The position numbers and the translations under genes are program-made. The notes under the pieces were generated by a model, which saw only the letters and a program-made list of their open reading frames with translations, did not search any database and was not told the origin of the DNA. From Amyelois transitella (taxonomy: Eukaryota; Arthropoda; Insecta; Lepidoptera; Pyralidae): a stretch of DNA of 64,000 nucleotides. The DNA lies in NCBI RefSeq assembly GCF_032362555.1, contig NC_083519.1, forward strand, positions 8,139,501 to 8,203,500, given 5' to 3'. This document shows, piece after piece, positions 36,101 through 48,500 of the stretch; the stretch's first letter is position 1, and every line of letters starts with the position of its first letter.

Positions 36101-36351
36101 ATTAACGTCATCAAGAGCAATCTCTATTATTTCTTATAATAAACAAGTTATTTACGTATTTTAATACGTAATTTAGTTAACGATTGCGTCTGTTATTTTA
36201 TTTTATTGCACTTTTTATACATTCAAATCTTTATCCCTTACAGGTAGAGCCAACAGTTTCGAAAATACTGCAAGGACATGTTCAGCTCCATGGCTTAATG
36301 ATGAATTTGTGATTTAGAATAAACAAATATCAACAGTGATTATAAATAGTT
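33141..36351. other. Intergenic, repeat-rich
   Basis: No gene supported. It holds a repeat B scrap (about 33240-33330), a SINE C copy (33375-33740), a second SINE C scrap (about 34060-34240), a SINE E fragment (35225-35320, 'acaaattacacagattgagt') and a repeat A scrap (36230-36320). The 70- to 80-codon frames at 34464-34852 and 35527-35766 lack recognisable features. Confidence 0.5.
33375..33740 (-). repeat. SINE C, near full length
   Basis: The minus-strand tRNA-like head has a B box 'ggttcgaatcccacc' near 33660 and an A box 'gccgaatcggtaaggtgcac' near 33715. The body runs through 'gaatgcgcaggtttccttac' to 'ccgtggagaggagcccgggg'. This is one of the best conserved copies. Confidence 0.7.
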
Positions 36352-36357
36352 TTTATT
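36352..36357 (-). promoter_or_regulatory. Polyadenylation signal of the SRFBP1-like gene
   Basis: AATAAA on the minus strand only 15 bp beyond the stop codon, implying a very short 3' UTR. Confidence 0.55.
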
Positions 36358-36372
36358 GTACAATAAACCTTA

Positions 36373-38720
36373 TTAACTATCAAATACTATCTTTTTACCT
36401 TGGAATGGTAAAATGCCTGATTTCTTTTTCTTTGCCTCCCAAGACGGATGAAGTTTCTCAGGCTTTTTGTCTTGCAACTCAATAGATTTTAATCTTGTAT
36501 CATTGAAATTAGATCTTTTGTTATTATCATTGACATTTTTATCCCTGTCATTACCTCTTTTACGTGCATCTCTTTGTCTATCAAATTTATTATTCAATCT
36601 ATTTGATTTCTCAACACCATTACGCCTATTGGACATGTCTGCTTTAAAACCATCACGTCTAGCTTTGCTTTTTGGAACATGTCCAAACATGATGGCTCTC
36701 CTAAGCTTTCTATTTCCTTGTTTGTGAATCTCTTTTACTTCATCAGGCAGCTTAGGTTCTGCTAATGACATATAATTCTCTCCAGTGGATGTTACAAAAA
36801 AGGGATCAACAATTTTTGTCGCATTAACTAGAATATCTTCTGAATGTTTCTTGAATTTTCTTGTAACTAGCTTTTCATTTAGATTTTTGTTTTTCTTGTT
36901 GTCCTTTGTTCTATCTTTTTTTTCTCTATGTTTTTCAGGTTTTTGTTTGTGTTGCACCACATCTGGTTGCATTGCTATACTGTTCATATTTTTTTCAATT
37001 TGTTTTATTTTGATTGCTTCTAAATCATTTTTTTCAATTTGTTTTTCAGGTTTCTGTTTGTGTAGCAACACATCTGATTTTAACATTGCTTTACTGTTTG
37101 TATTATTTTTGATTGCTTCTAAATCATTTTTTTCTGGTTCCTTTTTGTGCAGTAACAAATCTGCTTTGCTGTTCAAGTTATCATTGATTGGTTTTAAATC
37201 AACAGTTTCTGAGTTTAAACTATTATCATTGTCAGTTTCAAAATCATTATGTAGCATATTTATTTTACCATCCTCTGAATTAGCATCACTTTCATTACCA
37301 CTTTCTGCATTTGAATCATCTTCATTAGTCTGTTCTTCATTATTTGATGAAGCTTCATCATTAGATATATCACTGTTATCAGAGTCCTTTATATCATCAC
37401 CCATTTCATCATCTAAGACATCTCGATCACCTTCAGAATTCACAACTTCACTATTTTTACCTTTCTTCTTCTTCTTATCATATGCTTCTTTTTTAAGTTT
37501 TCTCCTTTCTTGTCTAGACATTAACAGATCTTCTATAGGAATATTAGAAAATCTGCCTCTAATGAACCTATATTTTTCTTGTAAAGATTTATGAAGTAAT
37601 AATCTGGCACATGCTTTATCCTGGTCAGCTTTTGGGTTGTTTAAATATTGTTTTAGTTCCTTTGTGTGTGTCACTATAAATTTGGCCACATCTTTAGGTT
37701 TGAGTTTCTGTAATCAAATAGAAAATGTCTTAATTTTTGTCAATTTTTTTGAAGCATATATCAAAATTTTTTTAAAGCATAGACCCATTAATCAACAATT
37801 AGCTTAGGATAGTATTGAGATTCATATAATGAAGGGTTACTAGCTAAGCCTTTCTTTCAATTGAGTTTTACAATCTTTGGGTAGACAACCAGCTGATACA
37901 GACAATGTCATTTCTTTACTTCCAAACCACCATGCTGAATTTATAAATTACCACATTATAAACCAACTGATCTGAATACTACACTTTCTTTACTTCTGAA
38001 GTTGATATACCTCCCCTTACCTTAATAGCCAAAACTTCATTCACAGCAGATTCCGCTTTCCTTTTAAATTTCACCTCTACATGATCAGGAACTTTTTTCT
38101 GAGTCAAGGTTTTTGCTTTCCTAGTAAGTTTATGGATAACCTGAATTTTAGCTTGATTCAAATTCTTCTTCAGTAAAATAACCTGATAAAAAGAAATGTG
38201 TTTAGTATATAATAACACTTTATCACTAATTATTATTATAGTATTACAAACATCCCAACAGGAATTAAATTAACATATTATTATCTTCTCATGCCAGATT
38301 TAGATTTGGAATTGTAAAAGTGGTCAAGTTAGGAGTATTGTAGAGTTATGTAGATGAAGCAAAAGAAATATGCAGGAATCATAGAAAAATGAAATCTCTA
38401 TGTACTCATTCGTGAAAAAAAAACATAGTTTTATGTATGTAATTGTTAGTATTGAAAGCCTTACTATATAAAGAACTATTTTTAAAGTAGGTGTATGCTT
38501 AAGTATGTATGAAAATAAAGTGAATACAATAAAATTGCACAGTGTCTGTAGTCTTAACTATTCGATAATAAATAACGCATAATTCAAGATAATCTTTCAC
38601 AATATATAAAGTAAATTAATATACTATAACGTATACGAAAGGGTGCGCAGATCAGACATGTGGATACTGTTTACTACGAACCTCGTTGTTAAAGGCTTGT
38701 TTTACTGCTCCAACTTCCAT
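36373..38720 (-). CDS. SRFBP1/BUD22-family protein
   Basis: Three exons join in frame: 38720-38682, 38182-38021 and 37707-36373 (511 residues). The N-terminus (FNNEVILLKKNLNQAKIQVI, then HKLTRKAKTL) matches the coiled N-terminal region of SRF-binding protein 1/BUD22, and the C-terminus (LHPSWEAKKKKSGILPFQGK, ending KIVFDS) is the family's diagnostic end. The middle is low-complexity: a Lys-rich basic patch, an Asp/Glu/Asn/Ser acidic tract (about residues 155-230) and three imperfect repeats built on HK-x-x-PEK and KNDLEAIK. BUD22 acts in 18S rRNA maturation in yeast; vertebrate SRFBP1 binds serum response factor. A nucleolar role is likely but inferred. The exon 1 donor (GAG/GTTCGT) is weak. 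The long hydrophobic frame antisense to it is a shadow of the acidic/Asn-rich coding. Confidence 0.88.
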
Positions 38721-39546
38721 TTTGGTCAACACATTTGACAAATATTGTAAAACTGTTTAATATTTAGCAAGTTCGAATTTAACACAAAACAAATTATAGA
38801 GATATTTTAACTGAATGTATGTAACACATAATATACAGATTCTAACCAAAGTTTTTCTAATCGTTAGTCGTTGCTAAACTATATAACCGTTTTGACATTG
38901 ATGTTTTAGTTTTGTCTTTAATACACATTAATTTTTGCAGGCAAGGCACACAAAGCTTTCTTCTTTTTTTACAGAACTCATTACAATGCTTGATGGAATG
39001 GCTTATTGAATACAAACAAAATCCCTGTCGTTAAACCAACACAGTAAGATTTTACGCAGACCAAAAAACCAACTACGAGACACCAGATCATTCATATATT
39101 TGTATAATTAGGTGTGAATACTTTTCATAAAAACTAAAAGAAGTTGGAATGACTGTAAAGTTTTGATGTAAAGATAGAGAAATAAAATAAATAACATTGT
39201 TTTTTAATAGTTTAGAGAATCTTAAGTCTTAACTTCAATACACTGGCCACGCCACTTGCAGTGTATTTAGTGCAAGGGTACACTTGACCTTAGTTAGTTG
39301 CCGATATAAAAAAAAGAATGTCATTGTCACGTCAAAATGTCAAATCAAACTACAAACAAAAAATATTCTCTTCGATAGGATCTGTCAATCCGCAAAGTAC
39401 GTATGAATTTAAAAATTATTTAATTTTAAATAATATCTGCAATCTCTATTTTTTATAAATGTTTCAGCATTTTTGTAGGCTGCCAAATAACTGTGCATTC
39501 TCTTCGTGAATATATTTTTAAATCGGTTATCTTTAAAAATTTCAGA
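38721..39546. promoter_or_regulatory. RpL36: Divergent promoter interval, SRFBP1-like and RpL36
   Basis: The RpL36 5' UTR exon is probably about 39368-39396: it starts with a pyrimidine run (CTCTTCG), as in TOP mRNAs of ribosomal protein genes, and ends at a GTACGT donor. The next acceptor is 'tttcag' ending at 39545, one base before the ATG. The pairing with a ribosome-biogenesis gene suggests shared growth control, which is inference. Confidence 0.5.
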
Positions 39547-41965
39547 ATGGCTCCCCGCTTCGAGATTGCAGTTGGTTTAAGGAAAGGCCACAAAACCACT
39601 AAAATATCTGCAGGGAGAAAAGGAATAACAGATAAAGCTATTAAAATTCGACCAGCTAGGCTAAAGGGGGTAAATATTTTTATTTATGAACGTAAATGTT
39701 GTGATCTAGGTTATGTTTACCACATCGGTTTATTTGTCTAACTGGAAATTAATTTTTGATACCTAAACCAGTTTTATGATTCAAGTTATTGTTTCATTTA
39801 TTCAAAACTAGCGACCGGCCCGGCACATTAGATATGAACCTCAGAAATCCCTCTTTCCAACATTTCAACAGTAACAAATTTTTTTTAGTAGTTTCTTGCT
39901 CTTCAGTCTATCCCTTGCCATTATAAAATTATATTGATTCTAATACAGGCAAGTTTTGTGGACCCTTCCAAATGGACTTGATTAGTAGTTTTGGCGGATA
40001 CTTGGATTGTTTATCGAGTAAATTGCAATCAAACCAACATTATTATGACTTTGATGTATGAATTTAATGAAAGAAAAGTGGGTCCAAGTTTTCTAAAGCC
40101 ATATTTGCCATTGTTGTTTTGTGTAAAAAAAGTTATCAAAGCAAAATTTTAGGTTAACCACTTTGTATCATACTTACACATCCAGTTGTCCGAATTTGCA
40201 GTTTTCCCTTACACTACTAATAGTGACCTTATTTCTATTTCAGCTGCAAACTAAACATTCAAAGTTTGTCCGTGACCTGGTGCGCGAGGTGGTCGGTCAT
40301 GCCCAGTACGAAAAGAGGGCTATGGAATTGTTGAAGGTATGTATAATAAGTTTTTTTACTTATCAATATAAAAAGAGATTAACCAGGAGTTTTCATATAA
40401 ACAACTGTTTAAACTTGACAAAGAGTTTTGTATCAACTTTTTTTTTCTATTGTTATTGTGAAACTAGTGATTACTAGTCTAATACTAAATTAATACTCTG
40501 GGTGAATCTTTTTCAATTCTGAAATGCAGTGTAATGAAAACTCAGGGACAAGAGCCCAATTTTACAAGCTTTAATAAAAGCTGTATGAATATAAGCATAT
40601 AAAAATGTATATTAATGTCTTTAATCCTGAAGAGGTAGATAGAGCCGAGCAAGTGTGATAGTAATATTGAAAGAAGAATGAATGCCGGTAACATAGTGAA
40701 GGGGTTGTTGCATGCTTTTATACTTTCATACATATGGTCATGTCTATATCCCTTGTGGGGTAAACAGAGCCAACAGTCCTGAAAAGACTGACAGACCACG
40801 TTCAGCTATCTGATAGAACCTGTTAGCTAGCGGGCTAGCAACCTGTCACTATTTGAATTGAGATTCAAATAGTGACAGGTTGCTAGCCCATCGCCTTATA
40901 AATGAATCCCAAGGTAAGCCTATCCCTAAGTCGCCTTTTACAACATCCTTGGGAAAGAGATGGAGTGGTCCTATTCTTTTTTGTATTGGTGCTGGGAAGC
41001 ACACGACACAATGCTTTTATAAACAGTCAGGATTTGTCTAAATTGGCTAGTGTGCTGGCGCCAACATTTATGTATGGGAGTGAATGCTGGGTGTGGCAGA
41101 AGAAGGATAAAAGTTGAATAAACATGGTGGAAATGAGAGTGCTTTGGAGTATGATAGGTGTAAAATTAGAGTGATAGGATAAGGAATCCTATGGGATTGT
41201 TGTGATGTGAAAGAAGACGTAGATGACAGGAATAGAAAACGGAATGCTTAGATGGTTTGGTCATGTTCAGAGGATGAATGAAAGCAGGTTGGCTATGCAA
41301 ATATACAAAGAGAGTGAATGGGACTGTTGGAGTGGGAAGGCCTAGGTGAATTTAACTTGATCAAATCGGAGACAGTTTAGCAAAAGGTCTGGTCAGAAGT
41401 ACCCAAAACAGAAAAACTTGCATAAAGACAGTTATGAATGTTGATAAAGCAAAAGAAGTGTGCAGGGATTGTGACAACTAGAAAGATGTGGTCTCTGCCA
41501 TTCCCTCCAGAAAGGTTTATGTATGTATGTAGAGTCAAGACTTAGAAAGTATGTTTTTATCATCATTAACATACAGCTGAACATGGTCTTTTTGTCTTTT
41601 CAAGACTGTTGGCTCTGTCTAACCGGCAAGGGATGTAGGCGTGATTATATGTATCTATGTATCAAATCATGCCAGTAAAATGTCTTCCTAGTTTCTGTTT
41701 GAACTGAAATTTAGCAATGTATAATTCATATGACAATGCAATGATTATATAGATAGATGACCATAGAAATATAACTACCTTAATTGTTAGGTAATAAAGT
41801 TTTAAAATAAATATTTTTCAGGTGTCAAAGGACAAGCGCGCACTCAAGTTCTTGAAGCGCCGTTTGGGCACACACATCCGCGCCAAGAGGAAGCGTGAAG
41901 AACTGAGCAACGTTCTCACTCAGATGAGGAAGGCCGCCGCCCAAGCCCACCACGCCCACCATTAA
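39547..41965 (+). CDS. RpL36: 60S ribosomal protein L36 (eL36)
   Basis: Three coding exons, 39547-39669, 40244-40336 and 41822-41965, join in phase 0 to give 119 residues, close to the usual 105-115. Motifs are [20 protein letters not shown], the internal [29 protein letters not shown] helix (two pieces given), and the C-terminal [20 protein letters not shown] followed by KREELSNVL. The end is His/Ala-rich (AHHAHH), longer than in vertebrates. It is a structural component of the large subunit in the cytoplasm. Exons 1 and 3 are GC-richer than the repeat-laden introns. Intron 2 (about 1.5 kb) is largely repeat A and repeat B. AATAAA follows the stop by 5 bp. Confidence 0.96.
40720..41010 (+). 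repeat. Repeat A with internal inverted duplication (RpL36 intron 2)
   Basis: A near-complete repeat A, from 'catatggtcatgtctatatc' to 'gctgggaagcacacgac'. At 40832-40889 part of the repeat is duplicated in inverse: 27-bp perfect arms starting 'gggctagcaacctgtcacta', with a 4-nt loop (TGAG). Confidence 0.8.
41035..41530 (+). repeat. Repeat B, longest copy: RTE-like LINE ORF2 3' end
   Basis: With several frameshifts and stops, it reads [19 protein letters not shown], then 'VEMRVLW', then '[12 protein letters not shown]', then '[10 protein letters not shown]'-like pieces, the C-terminal region of an endonuclease/reverse-transcriptase LINE (RTE-like). It ends in (TATG)n. This copy links the non-coding repeat B tails elsewhere to a LINE. 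Confidence 0.75.
41565..41665 (-). repeat. Repeat A fragment
   Basis: Reverse piece with 'ttttcaagactgttggctct', 'caagggatgtaggcgtgatt' and a short (TATG) tail. Confidence 0.6.
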
Positions 41966-41970
41966 GTGAA

Positions 41971-41976
41971 AATAAA
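41971..41976 (+). promoter_or_regulatory. Polyadenylation signal of RpL36
   Basis: AATAAA 5 bp after the stop codon, typical of short 3' UTRs of ribosomal protein genes. Confidence 0.7.
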
Positions 41977-44299
41977 TCTGTAAAAAAAACCTATGTTTTT
42001 ATTCTCCTTCCACACAACTATATATTTTTAACTCCGAGGTTTATATGTCAATGATTCTGATTAAATCATGATGATAGGATTGAACAGCTCTACTCCTCAT
42101 CCATCATCTTATATCACAGTTATTTATGAATGTTGACAGTTTTGGGTTTATCTCCTTATTCTGAGCTAAACTCGAATTTTTGTCACGTGTTTTTCTCGAA
42201 GACCAACTGAATGCACTACTTGAGTTATCTGTTCCTTATAGCATAACCAAACATACCTACAGTTGCAGCCTTGTCCACGATTATGAAAGAGGCAGTAACA
42301 TTAATAATTAAGAATTATTGGTGGATAAGGGAAAATTAAGAGAATGAAGACTTTGTGAGGTCTTAGAATGGGTGGAGAGTAAAATTTTAAGGATTCTTAC
42401 ATTCTACCCTTTTGAAAATAATTTTATTGGCCGTTAACTATAGGATATGACCAAATTACTACTGAAACTCTGAAATACTCTTATTACTCTACGTCAATGC
42501 GTTTGAATTTACTGGTGTTAGTACATACACACATACCAATAATTTACAACGTTATCGACACATTTGCGACGCAAAGCGAATAAGACAACTTAACCGCTCT
42601 CTCAAGCGTTTCTCGTAATGAAACAATTCTTAAAAATAGTGTTGGGATAAGTTTTTCCAACCATTTTCCGCGAAAACTTAATATGTAAGCAAGCGGAAAG
42701 AGCCTTATGGCAAGTGGAATGATGTTACTAGTCTTGTGTTTTCTGGAATACAGAAATAATTTTGTGTTTTTGTAAATTTTAGATCCGTTAATGAAAAATG
42801 TTTAAGGCCTTAAAAAGATTTCTTAGAAAAAATGTACATACGTATGTATAATCACGTTTTTCCCTCACGGGAGAGATGAGCCAACAGTCTCGCGCACACT
42901 GCAGGCCAGTTCATCTGTATCGTATAATAATAGAATTGAGATTCAAATACCTAGTGACAGGTTGTTAGGCCATCGCCTAAAAGAAGAAGAAAGTGAGTGA
43001 ATAAATACCTAACTAGTATTATACTACTAAACTTAATTATATAATCTATCTAAACCTATGATCTAAAAGAATATTTAAATTCAAAAGTACATTCGTCCAT
43101 CCACGTGTTTTAAAAGTTATTATAATTATCAATATTCTATCGAGACTGAAAAGACCCATCACTAGATTTCGTGACGCGACTCGATTTATCGCAGTCCGGC
43201 TAAATTGCAACGTCACATGAACAACGGGCGTCGGACATTTGCAAATAGCCAGGTAACACCTGTAACCTGGAGAATTTGTATCTTAGATGTAGGTAGCTGG
43301 CTTAAATAAGAATTTTACAGTTCCAGTGTTGTTTTCGGCTTTAGGACGTTCATCTTAGATTATGGAAAAGGCAGATTCTTTTAGTGCATTACAGCAGTAA
43401 TTATGATCCAATATATGTAGATTGGATCATGGTTACTGCTGTACTGCATACTTTTTCAGTGTTATGATTATCAAAATATCAAAGTTTGACATGAAAACCT
43501 CTTTTGGATCGTGGGATGTGTAGGCGGACCCTTCGGCCAGGTACCTACCAAAGTACCTACTTACCAACGACTTTCTAAATTGTACTTAGATCTCTTAAAT
43601 CTTCTTTTACCTGAACATTCAGGCAACTGCTGAATATGTAACCATGATCCGGTCCTTTTTTATAAAAACCCCAATCCAGTATCGTGGTTAAGAAGTATAT
43701 TTCCATGATAGAAAAGAATTTTTGAATATGAAGACATTGGTTGGTATGCTCGAGGGTAGTCGTGGACAAAAGCTAGTGATGAATAAATCTTGACAATGGA
43801 ATCTGTAATTTGGACAATGGCTGCGACACCTGCAATTAATTCAGCGTTGATTTAACACAGGAATGCGTAATTGCATACTCTACACTTCACTTGGGTAATT
43901 TATGTCCGCCATATTGGATTAAGATGAGGAGACTGATGGCGTGCTTAAGGTGAACATTGGTAGATTTTGCCGTGCCACAGGCACTAAAGTCACAGCATTC
44001 GAATCTCCTACATACATATAATCACGTCTCTATCTCTTACGGGGTAGAGACAGTTAACAGACTTAAAAAAACTAAAAGGCCAAGTCAATCAAAGTAAAGG
44101 CTTATCAACTTGGGATTCTTCTAGGCAGTGGGCAACCTGTCACTATTAGAATCTCAATTCTATCTTTAAGCCTAACTGAACTGAACATGGCCTGTCTTTC
44201 AAGACTCTTTAAAAGACTGCTGGCTCTGTCTACTCCACAAGGGATATTAGACGTTATTATATGAATGAATTATTGAGATACCTAATACAAAGTGTGATC

Positions 44300-44469
44300 A
44301 AAAGTTAAGGCCAAAGGTCAGGTCAAGAGTACGCGCAACCGCCGAGCTTGCATTAAGAGAGTTATGAATTTGAATGAAGCGAGAAAAGTATGCAGAGATC
44401 GTGTCAAGTGAAAAGATGTAGGTAGTCTCTGCCTACCGCCCCGGGAAAATAGGCGTGGTTTTATGTATA
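44300..44469 (+). repeat. Repeat B tail
   Basis: Contains 'aaaggtcaggtcaagagtac', 'cgagcttgcattaagagagt' and 'tctgcctaccgccccgggaa', running into a (TATG) tail where the LTR pair is inserted. Confidence 0.65.
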
Positions 44470-44848
44470 TGTGGCGTGCCGTTTGAATTTGAAAAACTAA
44501 GAACGATGTCTGCGCGCGCAAGACGCCGCTTGGGACTTCATCGCCGAGCCGATCCTTCACTCTACATATAGCTCTTGTTAAAATCGCATTTCTTTATTAA
44601 ACATTTATATACATTGGTGACCCCGACGTGATAATGTAGAAGGCCTGTGATTCCTCGAATTAATGTTTACCTTCACAACCTTCTAACAAAATGAAACTGA
44701 AGAATGTGTATAAATGTTTAATAAAGAAATGCGATTTTAACAAGAGCTATATGTAGAGTGAAGGATCGGCTCGGCGATGAAGTCCCAAGCGGCGTCTTGC
44801 GCGCGCAGACATCGTTCTTAGTTTTTCAAATTCAAACGGCACGCCACA
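44470..44848. mobile_element. Head-to-head inverted LTR pair (TRIM-like)
   Basis: 44470-44613 (plus) begins TGTGGCGTGCCG, contains AATAAAG-type and TATA-like motifs and ends ATATACA. It is followed by TTGGTGACCCCGACGTGA, which looks like a gypsy-type primer-binding site. 44707-44848 is the same LTR in reverse, identical apart from a 2-bp indel as far as I could compare. Only 93 bp lie between. Outer flanks share TATA. The arrangement, with two LTRs facing each other, is not that of a normal provirus. Confidence 0.75.
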
Positions 44849-45179
44849 TATATATATAATAAAAAATAAACGAAATACATTTATAAGATTTACTCTGGTG
44901 CTGTTATCACTTACCTACATATCTTTAGAAGTAACATTACTCCTATGCTTTTCCTGCCCAATGCGCTCCCCGGTTGCAGTATAATAGTTACAATAAAAAA
45001 AAAGTAAACAGGACTGTGATGTATAAATAATATTTTTTCACAAAACCAAAAACAATATTAGGTACTTAACATAAAAAAAAACTAACGCCTAAAAGATAAA
45101 TTACCTATGCTTAAATCTAAGCGACATTTTTTTTATTTTTTTGTTATGGTAGTTAGCTAATTCTATTTAGATTTTTTTT

Positions 45180-45300
45180 GGTTCCCCTGCAAATGCTACG
45201 CAGGTCAGACGGCTGTCGCTGACTTACCCAATTCAGGTTTATGGTCAAAAGACGCACCCCGAGTTCCTCTCCTGAGGGCGTCAGGAGGAAGAAGAAATCA
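45180..45300 (+). repeat. SINE C fragment
   Basis: Sense body: 'ggttcccctgcaaatgctac', 'ggtcagacggctgtcg', 'ttatggtcaaaagacgcacc'. Confidence 0.55.
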
Positions 45301-45552
45301 GTTCAGACCACGAACATTCCATCATATTGTTTTTGAGCAAATATATATTTCACATCTTCTTACAAAAACACTTTGCAATCTTCAGATTATTGTATAATTT
45401 TGATATTATATACAATTACTTGAAAAAGTCACTATTTACATACACTCACTTAGATAATTACTGATCTAAGCACACTTTAAATCTTATAACCAAATCGATC
45501 TCTCAGACCTTAAAATTATTTTCACAACGCGTTTTCACTTAACTATAGTCTT

Positions 45553-48500
45553 CTATAGCGACGTTTTACAACTACTATTGACTTCTTCACTCGGTTCCTC
45601 TCGTTTAGTGTCCTGTTCCTGTGCTTCTCTGAGGGAATCTGGGAGTTTCATGTTGTTCGTTTCTGGTAGAAGAAGGACCAAAAACGCGGATAGACCCGCC
45701 ATTATGCCAAACAGCATCGTCGGTAGGTACTCGTAAAATCTTGCCTGAAAAGATAGAATAGATATAACACATTTAATCCTTTGCGAAGTTAACAAGGCCA
45801 ACGGTCTGGAAAGATTCAAAGGTCTCGTTCAGGTGATTGATGTGATGGAATTGAGATTCAGAAATAGACAAGTTGCTAGCCAATGCAGCCCGTGCAGCCT
45901 TAAAGACCAATGCCAGCCTAGTTTTACAATGTTTACAGGATGCAGATAAGTAGCTGGCAACATACATACACACATATGATCACGTCTATATCCCTAGCTG
46001 AGTAGGCAGAGCCTTGAAAAGACTGATAGGCCACGCTCAGCTGTTTGGCTTAGTGATAGAATTGAGATTCAAATAGTGACAGGTTGCTAGCCCATCGCCT
46101 AAAAGAGGAATACCAAGTTTATAAGCTTATTATTATTAGTTGGCATATAATGTGTTTTTTCCTGGCTACCAGACAAGCATTGGAACTTAAATTTTTTACT
46201 CTGTTCTACGGTAAGTTACTAAGGAAATTTAAATAAAAAAAAATCCCATCAGGCAGGTTGATGGTTTACATTCTCAAATTATGAATACTATAAAAAATCG
46301 AGATGGCATTAATAAACTTACTAATAAAGGAGTCTGCGGTGCCACAGTAGAACCTATCCTTCCAATAGTGGAGCACATGGCAAGAAGGGTAGTTCTGTAA
46401 TTGGTCGGGAAAACTTCTGCAGCGAACACGTACAGCGAGTTGTAGGCCAGAGTTATGAAGAATTTCCCTCCGAGGTACATCACTAGCGATAGCACGCCAG
46501 CTGAAATATAAATTTCGACAAATGTAAATTAGGATACTTAAGTAACTAATTCGTATTATTAAAAAAAAATAGTATGTTACTTTGTTTATTTGTAGGTAAG
46601 GGCTAATCTTCGGAAATACTGAATCGATAATGGAAATTCTTCCACTAAAAGTCCATTATCTGCGTGTGATAGAGGCTATGTATGTACCGTGGCTGGCCGC
46701 TATATAGTTATTTATAATGAAGATAATGCCCTCAAGCTCGGTGACCGACTAATCGTCACAAAAACGTGACCAAAGTCAAATTTTTTGTACAAATCATGAG
46801 TAAGGTAATATTTTGTTCACCTCGTTAATGGGGTATTTCAACATTCAGCCTCTAAATTCTGGTATTTGTATATTAATGATAAATATTTAAACATTTACTT
46901 GATGTGTACCTACATAGCAAGCATGTTTGTGACATTTTATGAAGTGAATTCTTACTTTTACCACAGAACTATTATAATTGTAATAATGCACATACTCTCA
47001 GAGCAAATTGCATTTTTTTTCAATATGCAAAATAAACATGGCCACTTGTTTAGGTATATTTCTGTAATACTATCTAGAAATAAGCAATAGGACAATCCCA
47101 TATTTTGAATAACTATAAGGCGCATTAAATCTTTGCTAAGATAATATATATGTTGAAAAACTGGAAGCCAAACTAGATTATGTGAAATCATATAACTAAT
47201 GTAGGATCTTCTAACATTGTAAAGACAAGATAGAGATCTTTGAAGCAGATTCTTTGTGAATCTATATACTTAGTACCTATTTCTTTAAATTGCAATGAAA
47301 ATTATTACCTGGCACAAATCCATAATTAATGAGAATCAGCGCAGTCAAAAAGAAAGCAGTCGCTATGACTTTTTTTCTTCCAAATCTGTCCAAAAATATC
47401 AATTTGCACACATTCGCTGGTGCCTCTATTATGAGCACTACAATATAGTTTAAGTAACTGTTCCCTGACAATTCAATAGCATTTATAGATAGACCGTAGT
47501 ACACTAGAGTCGAAGAAATCCACAAGAAAGAGCAGATGAACAGTCTTTTCCAAATCATCAATGATGTAAACATTTGCATGAAAGACGATTGATTCGATTC
47601 TAAAGTCTCGAACTTTCTGGCGTCTCTTTGCTGAGTTGCATGTTTTTCCACTTGTTCATAATGGTCTCTAGGAACGGAAACTTTGTTAACTTTTTCAGAT
47701 TTCATCAAAACGTTGAGTCCTTCTTCGTAGCGTCCTTTGCTGAAGTACCATCGGAAACTTTCAGTTAGCATCCAGATGTAAACGAAGATGAAGACTGACG
47801 GGGTGTAGATTAGGAAGACCAGATATCTCCAGTTCTCCAGATACCAGGAGAGTAGGGTGACACAGACGCCGCCCGTGATGAACATGGTGTTGAAAAGGAG
47901 ACTGACGAACACCCTGCCTTTCGGTCCAACCAACTCCATAGCTGAAACAAGCACGATATCTTTAGTAACATATTGGGAAATTACAAAATATATAAAGGAT
48001 AATTACTAAAGAGACGTGTACACAAATCAATGATCGTGGTGATCGTGGTCAAACGTGCCAGGAGGATGACAATGAATTCAAACTTTGGTTAGACTTGTTT
48101 TCAATGGGAAAGTTTATTCGGAAGACTTAGAGCTAATAAACAAGAAAGATAAAAGAGTTCACAAAAAGAGAAAATTTAAGACACCGTACGTCAAGTTAGT
48201 TCCGAGTTAATTCATTGCAAACAAAAATACAGTGAGATAGAAAATAAATACGGATAGTGCTACATGGTAGGTAGAGTTGAACCCCACTATTTACATAATG
48301 TAGAAGACGAGTTAAGGACAAAAGCTGTAACAACTAGGACATCAATCCTCAAGAAACACAATTGATTTGAAAAAATATATCCAAATCTTTTCTGTAATTA
48401 CTTCATTAGCAATCAAGGGAATATGCAATCATGTATGCGCTTTGACGGAAGATACAATCGGAACTTCTGAAAAATATTGAAAAACAGTTTTCCTGCTAAA

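Larger units (their letters stand above)
41977..45552. other. Intergenic, between RpL36 and the transporter
   Basis: No gene supported. It contains repeat A copies (42840-42995 plus; 44005-44270 mixed), a repeat B tail (44300-44469), the inverted LTR pair (44470-44848) and a sense SINE C fragment (45180-45300). The transporter's 3' UTR should extend leftward from 45552; no polyadenylation signal could be assigned confidently. Confidence 0.5.

Noticed and set aside
36785-37594. 269-codon plus-strand frame, Phe/Leu/Ser-rich
   Set aside because: It is exactly antisense to the acidic, Asn/Lys-rich part of the SRFBP1-like exon, whose frame has family-specific ends and correct splicing. The hydrophobic look is a complement effect.
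45773-45973. 66-codon minus-strand frame near the last transporter exon
   Set aside because: It lies in a decayed repeat A copy within the intron; the splice acceptor of the last exon is at 45745-45746.
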